Assembly (NCBI GenBank): GCA_963756495.1
Contig: CAVWNS010000002.1
Location: forward strand, 806,001-870,000
DNA from: DATFDN01 sp963756495
GTDB taxonomy: Bacteria; Pseudomonadota; Alphaproteobacteria; Acetobacterales; Acetobacteraceae
Reading direction: 5' to 3'
Length of the DNA stretch: 64,000 bases
Shown here: in pieces, positions 8,572-17,513 of the stretch
How positions within the stretch are numbered: the stretch's first letter is position 1
How the letters are laid out: each line of letters begins with the position of its first letter
The notes under the pieces: generated by a model
The model's database searches: none
The model's input: only the letters and a program-made list of their open reading frames with translations
Told to the model about the DNA's origin: nothing
Position numbers and translations under genes: made by a program

Positions 8572-10105
8572 GTAAGCGGGGCAAAACCCTGGGCGGGCTG
8601 CATTTTTGGGGTTCCCCTGACGCGGTCGGGTATGCTTCGCTCTGGGTATGTCCGCTCCCAGCGATCTTGCGAATGGTTCGCGGGCCGAACTCGAAACTCT
8701 GGTGATCGGACTGCTTGGCGCGGTTGCCGAGCTGAAGCGTGTGGTGGCGGAGCAGCGCGAGGAGATCGCGCGATTGAAGGGCTGAAAGGCCGCCCCGACA
8801 TCAAGCCGAGCGGCATGGATCACGCGACGACGCCGAAGCCGCTGCGCCACGGCAAGCGGGGGGTGGCAAGTCGGCGCCGCGGGTCAGCGTCGAGGACCGG
8901 GTGGTGCGGGCTGACGTGCCGGCGGGCGCGCGGTTCAAAGGGCACGACACCTTCGTCGTGCAGGATCTGGTGCTGCGCGCCCAGGTGACCCGCTACCGCC
9001 GCGAACGCTGGGTGACGCCGGATGGGCAGACAGTGCTGGCGCCGCTGCCGGGGGGCCTCGTCGGACACTTCGGACCAGAGCTGCGCCGCTTCGTGTTGCT
9101 GCAGCATCACCAGGGCCAAGTGACTGTCGAGCGGCTCACCGCGCAGTTGCGCGCGCTCGGTCTCAGCATCTCCAAGCGCCAGGTGATGCGGCTGTTGCTC
9201 GACCGCCAGGACGATTTCCTCGCCGAAAGCCGTGACCTGCTGCGGGCGGGGTTGCAGACGGCGTCCTGGATCACGGTAGACGACACCGGCGCGCGACACG
9301 CCGGCCGCAACGGCTTTTGCACGCAGATCGGCAACGACGGCTTCACCTGGTTCGGCACGCGGGCCTCCAAGAGCCGGCTCAACTTCCTCGATCTGCTGCG
9401 CGCCGGCCACGACGACTACGTAATCAACGAGGCGGCCCTGGCCCACAGGCGCCACCGCTCGCTCGCCGCGCCGGTGATCAGCCGTCTGGCGGCCGAGCCG
9501 CAAACCCGCTTCGTCGACCAGGCGGCCTGGCAGGCCCATTGCGGCATCTCGGCGTCAGCGAATTGCAGGTCACACCCGACCCGGTGTGTATCGCCCCGGA
9601 AGGCGCGCTGTGGGGTGCGGTGATGGCGCACGGCTTCCTGCAGGACGCGGTGATTGTCAGCGATGACGCAGGCCAGTTCGCGGTCGGCCGGCACGCATGG
9701 TGCTGGGTGCATGCCGAACGGCTGGTGTATAAGCGGCTTCGTCACCCTCGATCGCCTGCTCGAGCGGCTGCATGCCAACAAGCCCGAATTGCTGATGGTG
9801 CTCGACCGACCGGAAATCCCACTACACACCAATGGCTCCGAACGCGACATCCGCTGCCACGTCACCAAACGCAAGATCAGCGGCGGCACCCACAGCGATG
9901 CCGGTCGCGACTGCCGTGACGCATTTCTCAGTCTCATTTCTCAGTCTAATGCATACCCGCGCCAAGCTCGGTATCGCGTTCTGGGATTATCTCGGTGACC
10001 GGATCGGCATCGACCAGCATGCGCGAGTGCCCGCACTCGCCAATCTTATCCGCTGCCGCGGACAGCCAGCCTGATCCCTGCCGCCCAGAATTTTGCCCCG
10101 CTTAC
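8572..10105 (+). mobile_element. IS66-family element, degraded
   Basis: The ends are 25-bp inverted repeats beginning GTAAGCGGGGCAAAA (left 8572-8596, right 10081-10105; 23 of 25 positions match by eye), the IS66-type terminus. The 8-bp flanks (8564-8571 and 10106-10113) are different, although IS66 elements normally duplicate 8 bp, so one side has probably been rearranged after insertion. At about 1.5 kb it is shorter than full IS66 elements (about 2.5 kb); the accessory genes are absent and the transposase is broken. Confidence 0.85.
8648..9998 (+). pseudogene. IS66-family transposase (TnpC-type), multiple frameshifts and internal deletion
   Basis: The ATG at 8648 opens a coiled-coil N terminus (ELKRVVAEQREEIARLKG) that stops at once through a frameshift near 8786. 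Reading resumes as GLKGRPDIKPSGMDHATTPK, shifts again at a run of G near 8860, and then gives the DNA-binding and catalytic part (RVVRADVPAGARFKGHDTF, ITVDDTGARHAGRNGF with the first catalytic Asp). A further shift near 9540, and lost sequence between WCWVHAERLVYKRL and LDRLLERLHANKPELL, lead to the C-terminal HTNGSERDIRCHVTKRKISGG, which contains the catalytic Glu. It cannot make a working enzyme as written. Confidence 0.85.
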
Positions 10106-10235
10106 GATGTGCGCCTAATCAGCGGACCATTGCCTCGAACAGCGCGCAGGCGAACATTTGGGTCGATCGACCCACCGACATCAGCAAGAAGGTTGAGGGC
10201 AACCGGTAGTAAGCGATCACGAAAAGGGAGCCGAA

Positions 10236-11267
10236 ATGTTTAATAGCGCCGTTCTCGATGTCGTTGTCGGGCTGATTTTCGGATTTCTGGCTATCAGCCT
10301 GGCGACGGGAGCCATCATCGAAGCAATCAATTCAGCGCTCAAGCTGCGGTCGGTATCGCTGCTTTTCGGTATCAAGGAACTGCTCAACGACAATGCCTTT
10401 GCTGGTCTCGCGGCGGCGCTTTATCAACATGCCGCCATTAACCCGCGCGGCCCCGGTGCCTTTGGCCCAGCAGGCAGGCCGGTCAACTGGCCGACCACGC
10501 TCCGGTGGGTCTTGTTCGCCAAGCAGCGGCCGCCTGCCTACATCGACCCAAAACAGTTCGCGAGTGCTTTTCTCGACGTCACCGGGTTGTCCGCCGCGAG
10601 CGTCACCGCCGCACCGGCCGACGCCGTCGCGGCCTTGACGACGGCTCTGAACACGGCGGTTCCGGCAACCGGCAACCCCCAGATCAATGCCTTTTTGACG
10701 GGCGTCGTGCAGCGAGCGAATGGCGATCTGGAAAAGATCAGGACAGAGATCGGCGCCTGGTTCGACAACGGAATGGACAGGATGAGCGGTGCGTTCAAGC
10801 GCTGGACGCAACTGGCATCCTTCGTCATCGCATTGGCTCTTTCCATCCTGATCAACGTCGATAGCATCCGGATCGCCCGCGGCCTGTGGGAGCAGCCGAC
10901 GATTGCCGAGCGACTGAAACTTCCCGCGAATGTGCAAAATGCGATCGGGAATGGCGGTGGCACGCAAGCTCCGACCGACATAACGCCGGCAGCTCCGGCG
11001 AATGGCGCGTCTGGAGAGACGTCGCCATCGAGGGACGCGGCTACCGCGCAGGCCGCCATCGACGTGCTCAATTCCAACCTACCCGCCGGCTGGCCAAGCC
11101 ATCAGGGCGAGAACTGGTGGACCATGCTTGGCGGCTGGCTTATCACCGCGATCGCGACGCTGTTCGGCGCACCATTCTGGTTCGACGCGCTCCAGACTGT
11201 GACGCGCCTCAAGGGTTCGGGCCCCAGCCCGAAGGAGAAGACGACCGGGGGAGCCGCAAGTGCGTAG
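10236..11267 (+). CDS. Uncharacterised membrane protein with central cytosolic domain
   Basis: Protein of 343 residues with no function I can assign. A membrane helix spans about residues 7-30 (VVVGLIFGFLAISLATGAIIEA), a second about 195-212 (LASFVIALALSILINVDSIRI) and a third about 300-318 (GGWLITAIATLFGAPFWFDAL). Between them lies a soluble region containing AYIDPKQFASAFLDV and the block EIGAWFDNGMDRMSGAFKRWTQ. I recall this arrangement, an N-terminal helix, a WFD-x-x-MDR-x-SG-x-x-KR block and a C-terminal GAPFWFD-x-L stretch, from a widespread but undescribed bacterial family. The start has an AAGGGAG site. It stands alone between the IS66 remnant and the convergent lactate permease gene. 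Confidence 0.75.
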   Translation: MFNSAVLDVVVGLIFGFLAISLATGAIIEAINSALKLRSVSLLFGIKELLNDNAFAGLAAALYQHAAINPRGPGAFGPAGRPVNWPTTLRWVLFAKQRPPAYIDPKQFASAFLDVTGLSAASVTAAPADAVAALTTALNTAVPATGNPQINAFLTGVVQRANGDLEKIRTEIGAWFDNGMDRMSGAFKRWTQLASFVIALALSILINVDSIRIARGLWEQPTIAERLKLPANVQNAIGNGGGTQAPTDITPAAPANGASGETSPSRDAATAQAAIDVLNSNLPAGWPSHQGENWWTMLGGWLITAIATLFGAPFWFDALQTVTRLKGSGPSPKEKTTGGAASA

Positions 11268-11306
11268 ACTTGCGACAGGGCTTCACGGCACGTCCGCCGG
11301 CCGTTC

Positions 11307-12930
11307 TCACGGGATCATCCAGGGCACGAGGTCCTGCTGCACCACCACCAGGACGCCCAGCACGAGGGTGAGCGCAATGCTGTGCTTGAAGGTGCGGGCG
11401 AACACGACGCCCTCCTGGCCCTTCAGGTCGGTCACCGACACGCCGGTGGCGATGTTCTGCGGCGAGATCATCTTGCCCATCACGCCGCCCGAGGAGTTGG
11501 TCGCAGCGATCAGCACGGGGTTAAGGCCGAGTTGGTTGGCCGCGACCACCTGCAGGTTGCCGAACAGCGCGTTGCCCGACGTGTTGCTGCCCGACAGGAG
11601 CACCGCCACCCAGCCCAGGAAGGGCGAGACAAGCGGGAACACGACGCCCATCGAGGCGACACCCAGGCCCAGCGTGTAGTTCAGCCCCGAGTAGTTCATT
11701 AGGTAGGCAAGCGCCACAATCAGAGCGACGGTCAGGATCGCGATGCGGCTGCCGCCAAGTGGCGCCGATACATTGCACGAACCGTTCCGGGCCGATGCCG
11801 ACGAGGGCGGCGGTGATGACCGCCGAGACCAGGATAGCGGTACCCGTCGCCAGCGGCTGGAACACCCAGATCGCCGCATAGGGTTTGTCCTTGTAGAGCG
11901 TGATCAGCACCTGGTTGTGCAGACCGGGCCAGGGGATCACCTGCTGGCCGATGGCGAACACCTTGAAATGGGTTCAGAGGATCACGACCACGGAGACCAC
12001 GATCCAGGGCAGCCAGCCTTGCCAGCCCGGCACATCGCCCGCCGCCGGCGCCCGCACCACGTCGGCGCCTACCGCGCGTGCCGGGTTGGCCCGGATGGTG
12101 AACGCGGGGTCGGGCGCGGGCGTCCAACCGCGCAGGAAGACCAGCGTCACGATCAGCGCGGTCAACGAGGAGAGCATGTCGGTCAGCATGAAATCCAGGT
12201 AGTTCGACGCCACGAACTGCCCCAGCGCGAAGCTGCCGCCGGCCGCCAGCAGCACCGGCCACAACGCGCGCACCGAGCGCATGCCACCATGGACCGCCAT
12301 GACGTAGAAGGGCAGCAGCAGCGCCAGGAACGGAAGCTGCCGCCCGATCATGGCGCCCAGCGTCGCGGCGGGCAGGCCCGTGACCTGGCCGAGCACAGTG
12401 ACGGGCGCGCCGAGCCCGCCGAACGCGACGGGCGCGGTGTTGAAGATCAGCGTGAACGTCAGCGCCTCCAGCGGCGGGAAGCCGACCAGGATCAGCAGCG
12501 CGCTGGTGATCGCGACTGGCGTGCCGAACCCGGCGATGCCCTCCAGCAGGCAGCCGAAGCAGAAGCCGATCACGACGGGTACGATCCGGCGGTCGTTGGG
12601 AAGGTGCTCGATGACCCAGGCGCGGAACGCCTCGAAGGGACCGGAGGCGACGGCGATGTTGCACAGCAGCAGCGCGTTGAACACGATCCACATGACCGGC
12701 CACAGCGCGAACACCGCGCCGGCCGCGATGCTGTCGAGCGCGAGACCGACCGGAAACCGCCAGGCCAGCACCGCGAACGCCAGTCCGGCGATCAGGCCGC
12801 CGAGCGAGGCCTGCCACGCCGGGCGGCGCAGGATGCCAAGCATCACCAGCACGGTCACGATCGGCAGGGCCGCGACCAGGAACGACAAGGGCAGGCTACC
12901 GGCGACCGGGGTCAGCAATTGATGGAACAT
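11307..12930 (-). pseudogene. lldP: L-lactate permease (LctP/LldP family), nonsense plus frameshift
   Basis: Gene for a proton-lactate symporter of about 540 codons, the family length. The first two thirds read cleanly from ATG 12930 (MFHQLLTPVAGSLPLSFLVAALP, then FGCLLEGIAGFGTPVAITSALL and FNTAPVAFGGLGAP) with many membrane helices. An in-frame TGA at 11974-11976 interrupts it, most likely a former Trp codon before THFKVFAIGQQVIPWPGL. The reading frame shifts once more near 11755-11770 and ends with LNYTLGLGVASMGVVFP, SGSNTSGNALFGNLQ and the SSGGVMGKMISPQNIATG signature. Both lesions must be real, or both wrong, for the gene to be called dead or alive. A palindromic operator lies 53 bp upstream. 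Confidence 0.9.
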
Positions 12931-12982
12931 GACGTGCCCCCGGGTTCTTGGACGTGATTTCCGTGCAACGACATTACGCGAG

Positions 12983-13000
12983 CCGGATTGTCCAATCCGG
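12983..13000. promoter_or_regulatory. Palindromic operator-like site upstream of the lactate permease gene
   Basis: A perfect inverted repeat, CCGGATTG-TC-CAATCCGG, with 8-bp arms and a 2-bp spacer, 53-70 bp upstream of the lldP start. The core ATTGTCCAAT resembles operators of GntR/FadR-family regulators, to which the lactate regulator LldR belongs. No such regulator gene is in the window, so the assignment is an inference from symmetry and position. Confidence 0.5.
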
Positions 13001-13033
13001 GAATGCCGGTGCGGCCCGCGCCGGCGATCGAGG

Positions 13034-13591
13034 CTACGCTGCCCGCGTGCTCCCGTTCCCACGCACGCCGACGCTCCTTCCCAGCAGCGAGGTCACGATC
13101 TCGCCGATGAGGGACCCGAAGGCCAAGCCGGCCAGCCCATATAGCGTCGAGCTGGCACTGATCACCACTTCCGGCGCGTAGCTGTCGAGGGTCGTTCGCA
13201 GTACCGGGGACTTGTAGCCCTTTGGATCGTTCAGCAGATCGAGCACTGCCGTCACCGGCTGCTCGAGAGGTGGCGTGGCGTTGATGCGGTCATACGTCGC
13301 GCGCAGCACCTGAGCGCGTTCGACCGAGCCAGACAGTGTTGCGGCGTTCGACGGCTCGACCGGACGTAGTGCCGCGATGACGGCCTCGTCCGTCTCGCCG
13401 GTCACGTGATAGAATTGCCGGGCGGACGCCTCTCTCTGGTCGATGTCGCGTCGCAGGCCATCGGCGACTTGCAGGGCCGCAACGGCGTACTCATGGGTCA
13501 AGGCCGGAACCTGCATCGCCGCGATGGCGAACAGAAGCGACAATGCGAGACGGATTGCGTCCGACAGCCAGCGGCCAACAAAACCTAGCAT
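13034..13591 (-). CDS. DUF2937 family membrane-associated protein
   Basis: Protein of 185 residues with the layout of DUF2937 proteins: an N-terminal membrane helix (RLALSLLFAIAAMQVPALTHEYAVAA), a helical periplasmic-type stretch (DGLRRDIDQREASARQFYHVTGETDEAVI) and a hydrophobic C-terminal helix (STLYGLAGLAFGSLIGEIVTSLL). The family has no known function. The start at 13591 (MLGFVGRWL) was chosen over one 11 codons earlier because it follows a GGGAAGG site and places the helix near the N terminus. It is on the same strand as the lactate permease, separated by about 100 bp containing the palindrome. Confidence 0.75.
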   Translation of the reverse strand: MLGFVGRWLSDAIRLALSLLFAIAAMQVPALTHEYAVAALQVADGLRRDIDQREASARQFYHVTGETDEAVIAALRPVEPSNAATLSGSVERAQVLRATYDRINATPPLEQPVTAVLDLLNDPKGYKSPVLRTTLDSYAPEVVISASSTLYGLAGLAFGSLIGEIVTSLLGRSVGVRGNGSTRAA

Positions 13592-13642
13592 CGGCTGCCT
13601 TCCCTCGCCGCTCGGCGATTGCAACGCCCCTGCACCGGAAGC

Positions 13643-14044
13643 TCAATACCCGGTTTCCGCCGGAACCTTGCGAGACTGTCCTTCCTCATCGACGGCGACG
13701 AACGTGAACACGCCTTCGGTGACCTTTTCGGCTTCCTCGCTGGCGCGGCCGCGTGCCCAGGTCTCGATCCTGACGCGCACCGAGGTCTCGCCGGTTTCGA
13801 GAACGGAGCAGTAGCAGCTCACCTCGTCCCCCACCGAGACAGGTCGGAGAAACCGCATGGCCTCGATCGCGACGGTCGCCACCCGACCCTTGGCCCGCCG
13901 CCCTGCGACCGTGCCGCCAGCGAGATCCATCTGCGACAGCGTCCATCCGCCAAAAATGTCACCTCCGGCATTGGCATCGCGCGGCATCGCAATTGCGCGA
14001 AGGTGCGGACCACCGGGAATCTCGGGAAGCTGATCAGCCATCAT
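13643..14044 (-). CDS. Acyl-CoA thioesterase, hot-dog fold (YciA-like)
   Basis: Hot-dog protein of about 133 residues that hydrolyses acyl-CoA thioesters. Key family features are RAIAMPRDANAGGDIFGGWTLSQMDLAGG (the catalytic Asp and the helix start), ATVAIEAMRFLRPVSVGDEV and the strand RVRIETWARGR. The start could be 14044 or 14041 (two adjacent ATGs); the AGGAGACCG ribosome site favours the first. It sits between DUF2937 and cofC on the same strand. Broad acyl-CoA specificity is typical of close relatives. Confidence 0.88.
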   Translation of the reverse strand: MMADQLPEIPGGPHLRAIAMPRDANAGGDIFGGWTLSQMDLAGGTVAGRRAKGRVATVAIEAMRFLRPVSVGDEVSCYCSVLETGETSVRVRIETWARGRASEEAEKVTEGVFTFVAVDEEGQSRKVPAETGY

Positions 14045-14144
14045 CGGTCTCCTGCGGGAACGCGAAACAAGTTCGGCCCCGTGCGTCGCGGTTTCCAAAG
14101 GCAAGCCTTTGGCGGGGTGCGGGGCAGCGCCCCGCCCTTGCCTC

Positions 14145-14792
14145 CTATCTGATGAACTCCTGCAGCACTCCCAGTGCCCGCGTCCCGCGCGCCGGTGCCG
14201 CGTTCATGAATGCCCGCGCATCCGCCGGATTGTCGAGGTCGAGCGCGATACCCTCCGCCCGCACGATGCGCGGCGCGAGCCCCTGACGCCGCGCCGCTTC
14301 CAGATGCGGCAGGAAACTGTCGTTGCCGAACCGCAGGGTCATCAGGTCGGGTGGGGAGAGCAGCACGGCGTTGGACCCAAGCTCGTCATGCGCCGGCACG
14401 ATGGTGAAGGCCGGCGCGGGGCCGTGGACCGCCAGCAGGCGCCCGACCTCGGCTGCGGTTATCCCTGGGATGTCGCCGGGACAGGTCAGCATGCCGGGGG
14501 CGCCCTCCGCGGCCAGGAGGCGTGCGGCCGCCGCCACCGCGCCGCTGTGGCCGTCGCCCGCGCCCTGGGTCACCACGCGGGCACCGTGGGCCTCGGCGAG
14601 CGCCTGGGCCGTCGGGTCCAGCGTGCTGACCACGATTCCGGCGAGCGGCGCGGCGATCAGGGCCGCAAGCACATCCTCCAGCATGGCTGTGGCCAGCGCC
14701 CGGCGTTGCGCCGGGCTGAGCAACAGCGCCAGGCGCTGCTTGGCACCGGCGAACGCCTTCACCGGAACCACCGCCCACACGTTCTGGCTCAT
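14145..14792 (-). CDS. cofC: CofC, guanylyltransferase of coenzyme F420 biosynthesis
   Basis: Activates the three-carbon precursor of the F420 side chain (2-phospho-L-lactate, phosphoenolpyruvate or 3-phosphoglycerate, depending on organism) with GTP. The 215-residue protein shows the family start AVVPVKAFAGAKQRLALLL (nucleotide-binding Lys), TCPGDIPGIT with the metal-binding aspartate, and the C-terminal FGNDSFLPHLEAARRQGL. It is the last gene of the F420 operon and overlaps the cofD stop by 4 bp (ATGA), so translation is coupled. Which precursor is used cannot be read here. Confidence 0.93.
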   Translation of the reverse strand: MSQNVWAVVPVKAFAGAKQRLALLLSPAQRRALATAMLEDVLAALIAAPLAGIVVSTLDPTAQALAEAHGARVVTQGAGDGHSGAVAAAARLLAAEGAPGMLTCPGDIPGITAAEVGRLLAVHGPAPAFTIVPAHDELGSNAVLLSPPDLMTLRFGNDSFLPHLEAARRQGLAPRIVRAEGIALDLDNPADARAFMNAAPARGTRALGVLQEFIR

Positions 14793-15709
14793 CGCAGCCC
14801 GGCAGCTCGCAGGACGACGCGGCCCAGCGCCTCCTTCTCGGCGGACGTGCTCATCAAGGTCGGCGCGAGCACGACCGGGCAGGCGAGCCCGTCCAGCGTG
14901 CCGGCATCGGCTTCGTCGGCCACGTAGGCGTCGAGCAGGTCGGCGTAGCGCTCCGCCACGGCGCGCGCGCTGGGCGGGGTGCCGAGTTCGGCCATCATCT
15001 TCGCGGTCGGCCCTTTCACCGCCCGCCCGCCGATGATCGGCGAGACGGCGACGACCGGCGCGGACGTCTGCGCCAGGGCGGCGCGCAAGCCGGGGATCGC
15101 CAGCATGGGCTCGATGCTGATGAACGGGTTGGACGGGCAGATCACCACCGCCTCCGCCGCCGCCACCGCCGCCAGCACCGCCGGAAGCGCGCGCGCCCCC
15201 GCCGCGCCGGCGAAGGCAAGCTCGCGGACCACGGGCTCGGCCCGCTTGCCGACAAACCAGGGCTGGAAGTCCATCCAGCCCTGATCGGTCAGCAGGCGGG
15301 TCCGCACCGGATCGTCCGTCGCGGGCAGGATGCGCGCCGCGATACCAAGACGGCGGCAGACATCCGCCGTGACCGCCGACAGCGTCTCGCCCGCGCGCAG
15401 CCGCCGCGTCCGCTCCACATGGAGCGCGAGGTCCCGGTCACCGAGGCGGAACCAGCTCTCCCCGCCCAGCGTCGCCAAGGTCTCCATGAACGACCACGTC
15501 TCGTCGCGCCGCCCCCAGCCCAGCGCCGTGTTGTCGAGCCCGGCCAGCGTGTAAGTCAGCGTGTCGATGTCCGGTGAGATCGACAGCCCCAGATGCTCGA
15601 AATCGTCGCCCACGTTGGCGATGACGGTCAGGTGCCCGGCCGGCAGCACGCGGCTGAGCCCGAGCGCCAGCTTCGCCCCGCCGACGCCGCCCGACAGGGC
15701 GACGATCAT
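14789..15709 (-). CDS. cofD: CofD, F420 2-phospho-L-lactate transferase
   Basis: Transfers the activated phosphate-containing side chain onto the deazaflavin Fo to give (dehydro-)F420-0. The 306-residue protein begins with the family signature MIVALSGGVGGAKLALGL and contains VIANVGDDFEHLGLSISPDID, LTYTLAGLDN, VICPSNPFISIEPMLAIPG and SPIIGGRAVKGPTAKMM, all close matches to CofD/FbiA. It overlaps cofE upstream and cofC downstream by 4 bp each. The Fo synthase (fbiC or cofG/cofH) that makes its substrate is not in the window and must lie elsewhere. Confidence 0.96.
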   Translation of the reverse strand: MIVALSGGVGGAKLALGLSRVLPAGHLTVIANVGDDFEHLGLSISPDIDTLTYTLAGLDNTALGWGRRDETWSFMETLATLGGESWFRLGDRDLALHVERTRRLRAGETLSAVTADVCRRLGIAARILPATDDPVRTRLLTDQGWMDFQPWFVGKRAEPVVRELAFAGAAGARALPAVLAAVAAAEAVVICPSNPFISIEPMLAIPGLRAALAQTSAPVVAVSPIIGGRAVKGPTAKMMAELGTPPSARAVAERYADLLDAYVADEADAGTLDGLACPVVLAPTLMSTSAEKEALGRVVLRAAGLR

Positions 15710-16473
15710 CGGAACAGATCCTCGGCCGGCGGGCGCACCAGCGTGCCGGCCGGGGCCAAGGGCGCAGCACCCGCGAGCCCGCGCAGCAGCACCACGGGCC
15801 TTCCCTCGCCCGCTTGGCCTTGCAGCAGGCCGGCGGCGGCGGCGATCTCGTCGGCATGACCGACGATCGTCACCTCCAGGGTGCGGCCGAACAGATCGGG
15901 CCGGCCGCGCAGGTCGAGCAGCGAGGCGATCCCCGCTGCGCCGATCGCCACCCCGCAGGTGCCGCGCCGCCAGGGGCGGCCGAAGCTGTCGGTGATGACG
16001 ATGCCCGGCGCCATCCCGCATCGCCGCGCCAGCGCCGTGCGCAGCCTTGCGGCGGAGGCGTCGGGGTTGGCGGGGAGCAGCAGAAGCTGGTCGGGCTCGC
16101 CCGGCGCGGCGACGTTGGAGTGATCGACCCCCGCGTTGGCCATCACGAGGCCTAGCCGGTGCTCCATGATCAGCAGGTTCGGCCGGGCACGCACCACCCG
16201 CACCGATTCCGACAGGATCACCTCGACCACGCGCGGGTCCTTGCCGACCTCGGCGGCGAGTGCGACGGCGCGGGGCGAGGGACTCACTCCGGCAAGCGCG
16301 ACCAGCCGCCCCTCGGCCTTGGAGACGATCTTCTGCGCCACCGCCAGGACGTCGGATTCGTGCAGAGAGAGTTCCGCGCGGGCGAGCCCCTCGGCGATCA
16401 GGGCGGCGAGGTCGTCGCCGGGCCGGACCAGGGGGAAGTCCGGCAACGCGAACAGAAGCAGCCCCGGATTCAC
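15706..16473 (-). CDS. cofE: CofE, coenzyme F420-0:L-glutamate ligase
   Basis: Adds the glutamate tail to F420-0 using GTP. The 255-residue protein is the stand-alone CofE form, without the FMN-reductase domain fused in actinobacterial FbiB. Family motifs are DVLAVAQKIVSKAEGRLV, MANAGVDHSNV, DSFGRPWRRGTCGVAIG and FGRTLEVTIVGHADEIAAAAG. It overlaps fgd and cofD by 4 bp. A reductase for the dehydro-F420 intermediate, if needed, would have to be encoded elsewhere. Confidence 0.95.
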   Translation of the reverse strand: MNPGLLLFALPDFPLVRPGDDLAALIAEGLARAELSLHESDVLAVAQKIVSKAEGRLVALAGVSPSPRAVALAAEVGKDPRVVEVILSESVRVVRARPNLLIMEHRLGLVMANAGVDHSNVAAPGEPDQLLLLPANPDASAARLRTALARRCGMAPGIVITDSFGRPWRRGTCGVAIGAAGIASLLDLRGRPDLFGRTLEVTIVGHADEIAAAAGLLQGQAGEGRPVVLLRGLAGAAPLAPAGTLVRPPAEDLFR

Positions 16474-17483
16474 CCGAAGCGCTGCCGCAGCTTGGGAAGC
16501 ACCTGGGCGCTGTAGAGCCGCAGGAACCGCTCCTGGTCCGGCCCCGGCGCGTGGAACACGAGATGGTTGAAGCCCAGCTCCACATAAGGCGAGATCTTTT
16601 CCACGTGCTCGTCGGGGTCGCAGGAGACGATCCAGCGACTGGCGGCGCGTTCGACCGGCAGTTCCGCGGCGCGCCGCTCCATCTCGGCCGGGCTGTGGAT
16701 CGACACCTTCTCCTCGGGCGTCAGCGCGAGCGCGGCCCAGTGGCGTGTATCCTCCAGCGCGCGGGCGTGGTCGGTGTCGAACGACACCTTCATTTCGATC
16801 ACCCGGTCATAGCCGGGGCCGCCGCCGGGCTCCTTGCCCGCGGCCTTCTGCCCCTCGACAACGTTGGGAAGCAGTGTTTCGGTGTAGAGCGACCAAGCCT
16901 TGCCGCTGGTGCAGATGAAGCCGTCACCCTGACGTCCGGCATACTTGGCGACCAGCGCGCCGGCAGCGGCGACATAGATCGGCACCGGCGCGTCCGGCCG
17001 TTCGTAAATCGTCGCATCCTGGGTTCTGTAGTATTGCCCTTCGAAGGTCACGCGCTCCTCGGACCACAGCCGGCGGATCAGCTGCACCGCTTCGCGCAGG
17101 CGGGCGAAGCGCTCCTTGAACTCAGGCCACGCAATGCCGGTCGCTGGCACCTCGTTCAGCGACTCCCCGGTGCCGATGCCGAGGATCATGCGCCCCGGAA
17201 ACATCGCGCCCAGCGTGCCGAAAGCCTGCGCGACCACCGACGGGTGATATCGGAAGGTCGGGGTGAGCACGCTGGTGCCCATGACGATGCGCTCCGTCCG
17301 GGCGCCGAGCGCGCCGAGCCAGGCCGGGGCGAAGGGCGCGTGCCCGTCGGTGTGCTTCCACGGCTGGAAGTGATCGCTGACGAACACGGAATCGAAGCCG
17401 ATCTCCTCGGCGCGCACCGCGAAATCCAGCAGCTGCCGCGGGCCGAACTGCTCCGCGGACGCCTTGTAGCCGAGCTTCAGCAT
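16470..17483 (-). CDS. fgd: F420-dependent glucose-6-phosphate dehydrogenase-like LLM oxidoreductase
   Basis: Luciferase-like TIM-barrel enzyme of 337 residues, strikingly similar to mycobacterial FGD1, which reduces F420 with glucose 6-phosphate. The opening KLGYKASAEQFGPRQLLDFA and the stretch VSDHFQPWKHTDGHAPF match it. The counterparts of the FGD1 active-site residues are present: His 38, Trp 42 and Glu 107 (GIGTGESLNE). The phosphate-binding Lys (LTPEEKVSI) and Arg (SRWIV) are kept too, which argues for a sugar-phosphate substrate rather than a generic LLM enzyme. It overlaps cofE by 4 bp and leads the F420 block, so it probably recharges the cofactor made by its neighbours. Confidence 0.9.
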   Translation of the reverse strand: MLKLGYKASAEQFGPRQLLDFAVRAEEIGFDSVFVSDHFQPWKHTDGHAPFAPAWLGALGARTERIVMGTSVLTPTFRYHPSVVAQAFGTLGAMFPGRMILGIGTGESLNEVPATGIAWPEFKERFARLREAVQLIRRLWSEERVTFEGQYYRTQDATIYERPDAPVPIYVAAAGALVAKYAGRQGDGFICTSGKAWSLYTETLLPNVVEGQKAAGKEPGGGPGYDRVIEMKVSFDTDHARALEDTRHWAALALTPEEKVSIHSPAEMERRAAELPVERAASRWIVSCDPDEHVEKISPYVELGFNHLVFHAPGPDQERFLRLYSAQVLPKLRQRFG

Positions 17484-17513
17484 CGCGGGTCCCCCCTCTG
17501 TCCGGTCTAAACG

